The position numbers were made by a program, and so were the translations under genes. The notes beneath the pieces are model-generated. The model saw nothing but the letters and a program-made list of their open reading frames with translations. It was not told the origin of the DNA and did no database searches. A DNA stretch of 5,369 bases from Chloroflexia bacterium (GTDB lineage: Bacteria; Chloroflexota; Chloroflexia; Thermobaculales; Thermobaculaceae). The stretch is taken from contig JACDAU010000518.1 in assembly GCA_013695265.1 (NCBI GenBank), positions 1-5,369 on the forward strand, given 5' to 3'. Positions within the stretch are counted from its first letter, which is position 1, and each line of letters starts with the position of its first letter. Shown one piece after another: positions 5,080-5,369 of the stretch.

Positions 5080-5369
5080 GCAGATACTGGCCATACAAAA
5101 CGGCGCGCTCGACCATCTTTCCACGGTCGATACCACGCAGGAACTCGAAGATTGGCGCGTTCAGTATCTCGGCCGCAAGGGTGAGCTCGCGGCGGCTATA
5201 TCTCGCCTTGCGGACCTCACTCCCGAGGAACGGCGGAGCGCGGGGCAGGCCGCCAACCATGTGAAGGCGGCACTGCATGACGCGCTTTCCGCAAAGAGCG
5301 CGGACCTTAAGGCCGTTGCCCAACGTGATAGCGCGCTAGACGTCACGTTGCCGGGCATAGCGCCAGTCG
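5066..5369 (+). CDS. pheS: Phenylalanyl-tRNA synthetase alpha subunit, N-terminal part (cut by window edge)
   Basis: Charges tRNA-Phe with phenylalanine as part of the alpha2-beta2 enzyme with PheT. Only the first 101 residues are present; the frame is open to the right edge. Visible is the N-terminal helical (coiled-coil) tRNA-binding arm: an opening helix from MSLPEQILAIQNGALDHLS, the family motif YLGRKGEL (34-41), then LTPEERRSAGQAANHVKAAL, and at the end LDVTLPG (91-97), which marks entry to the catalytic domain. The catalytic motifs 1-3 lie outside the window. The ATG has GGAG (5056-5059) 6 bases upstream and overlaps the end of the methyltransferase gene by 14 bases, indicating coupled translation in the same operon. 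pheT is expected next, but this cannot be seen. Confidence 0.93.
   Translation, partial: MSLPEQILAIQNGALDHLSTVDTTQELEDWRVQYLGRKGELAAAISRLADLTPEERRSAGQAANHVKAALHDALSAKSADLKAVAQRDSALDVTLPGIAPV

Noticed and set aside
1..5369. Search for tRNA, CRISPR repeats, insertion-sequence ends, toxin-antitoxin or defence genes
   Set aside because: Nothing of the kind was seen. The window is filled by core housekeeping genes with short gaps and uniform composition apart from positions 1-180.

Overview
The window is an ordinary core-genome segment of a bacterium. Every confidently identified gene lies on the + strand, in the order polA, infC, rpmI, rplT, a SPOUT (TrmH/SpoU-type) RNA 2'-O-methyltransferase, and the start of pheS. 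GC content looks to be roughly 60% by eye. The order infC-rpmI-rplT-(SpoU methyltransferase)-pheS is known from Gram-positive and related phyla, including actinobacteria. PolA here keeps a complete set of proofreading-exonuclease residues, whereas PolA of actinobacteria and many firmicutes has lost them. That, with the style of the IF-3 and PolA sequences, makes me lean towards Chloroflexota or a neighbouring phylum. This placement is inference and not secure.

Layout. Positions 1-242 are intergenic: the + strand is very C-rich and G-poor, with a candidate divergent promoter on the - strand and an extended -10 promoter just ahead of polA. polA (243-3020, TTG start, 925 aa) is a full three-domain DNA polymerase I. 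A strong inverted repeat spans its stop codon and also contains the -35 box of a good sigma70-type promoter (TTGACC, 17 bp, TGC-TAGACT). From there a leader of about 50 nt with a stable hairpin leads into infC, which appears to start at ATC (3104), the rare-start arrangement through which IF-3 is known to limit its own synthesis. rpmI and rplT follow within 2 and 8 bases. The methyltransferase overlaps the end of rplT by about 17 bases, and pheS overlaps the methyltransferase by 14 bases and runs off the right edge.

Functionally, the right half is a translation operon: initiation factor IF-3, two 50S subunit proteins, a probable 23S rRNA methyltransferase, and phenylalanyl-tRNA synthetase alpha. 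The tight spacing and overlaps point to one transcript with translational coupling, perhaps topped up by a weak internal promoter ahead of pheS. Four of the six genes start with a codon other than ATG (TTG, ATC, GTG, GTG).

I found no mobile element, CRISPR array, tRNA or rRNA, and no undescribed multi-gene system. What deserves a second look is regulatory: the repeat joining polA to the infC promoter, the infC leader fold, a motif shared by the infC and rpmI ribosome-binding sites, and the G-rich antisense leader at the left edge.
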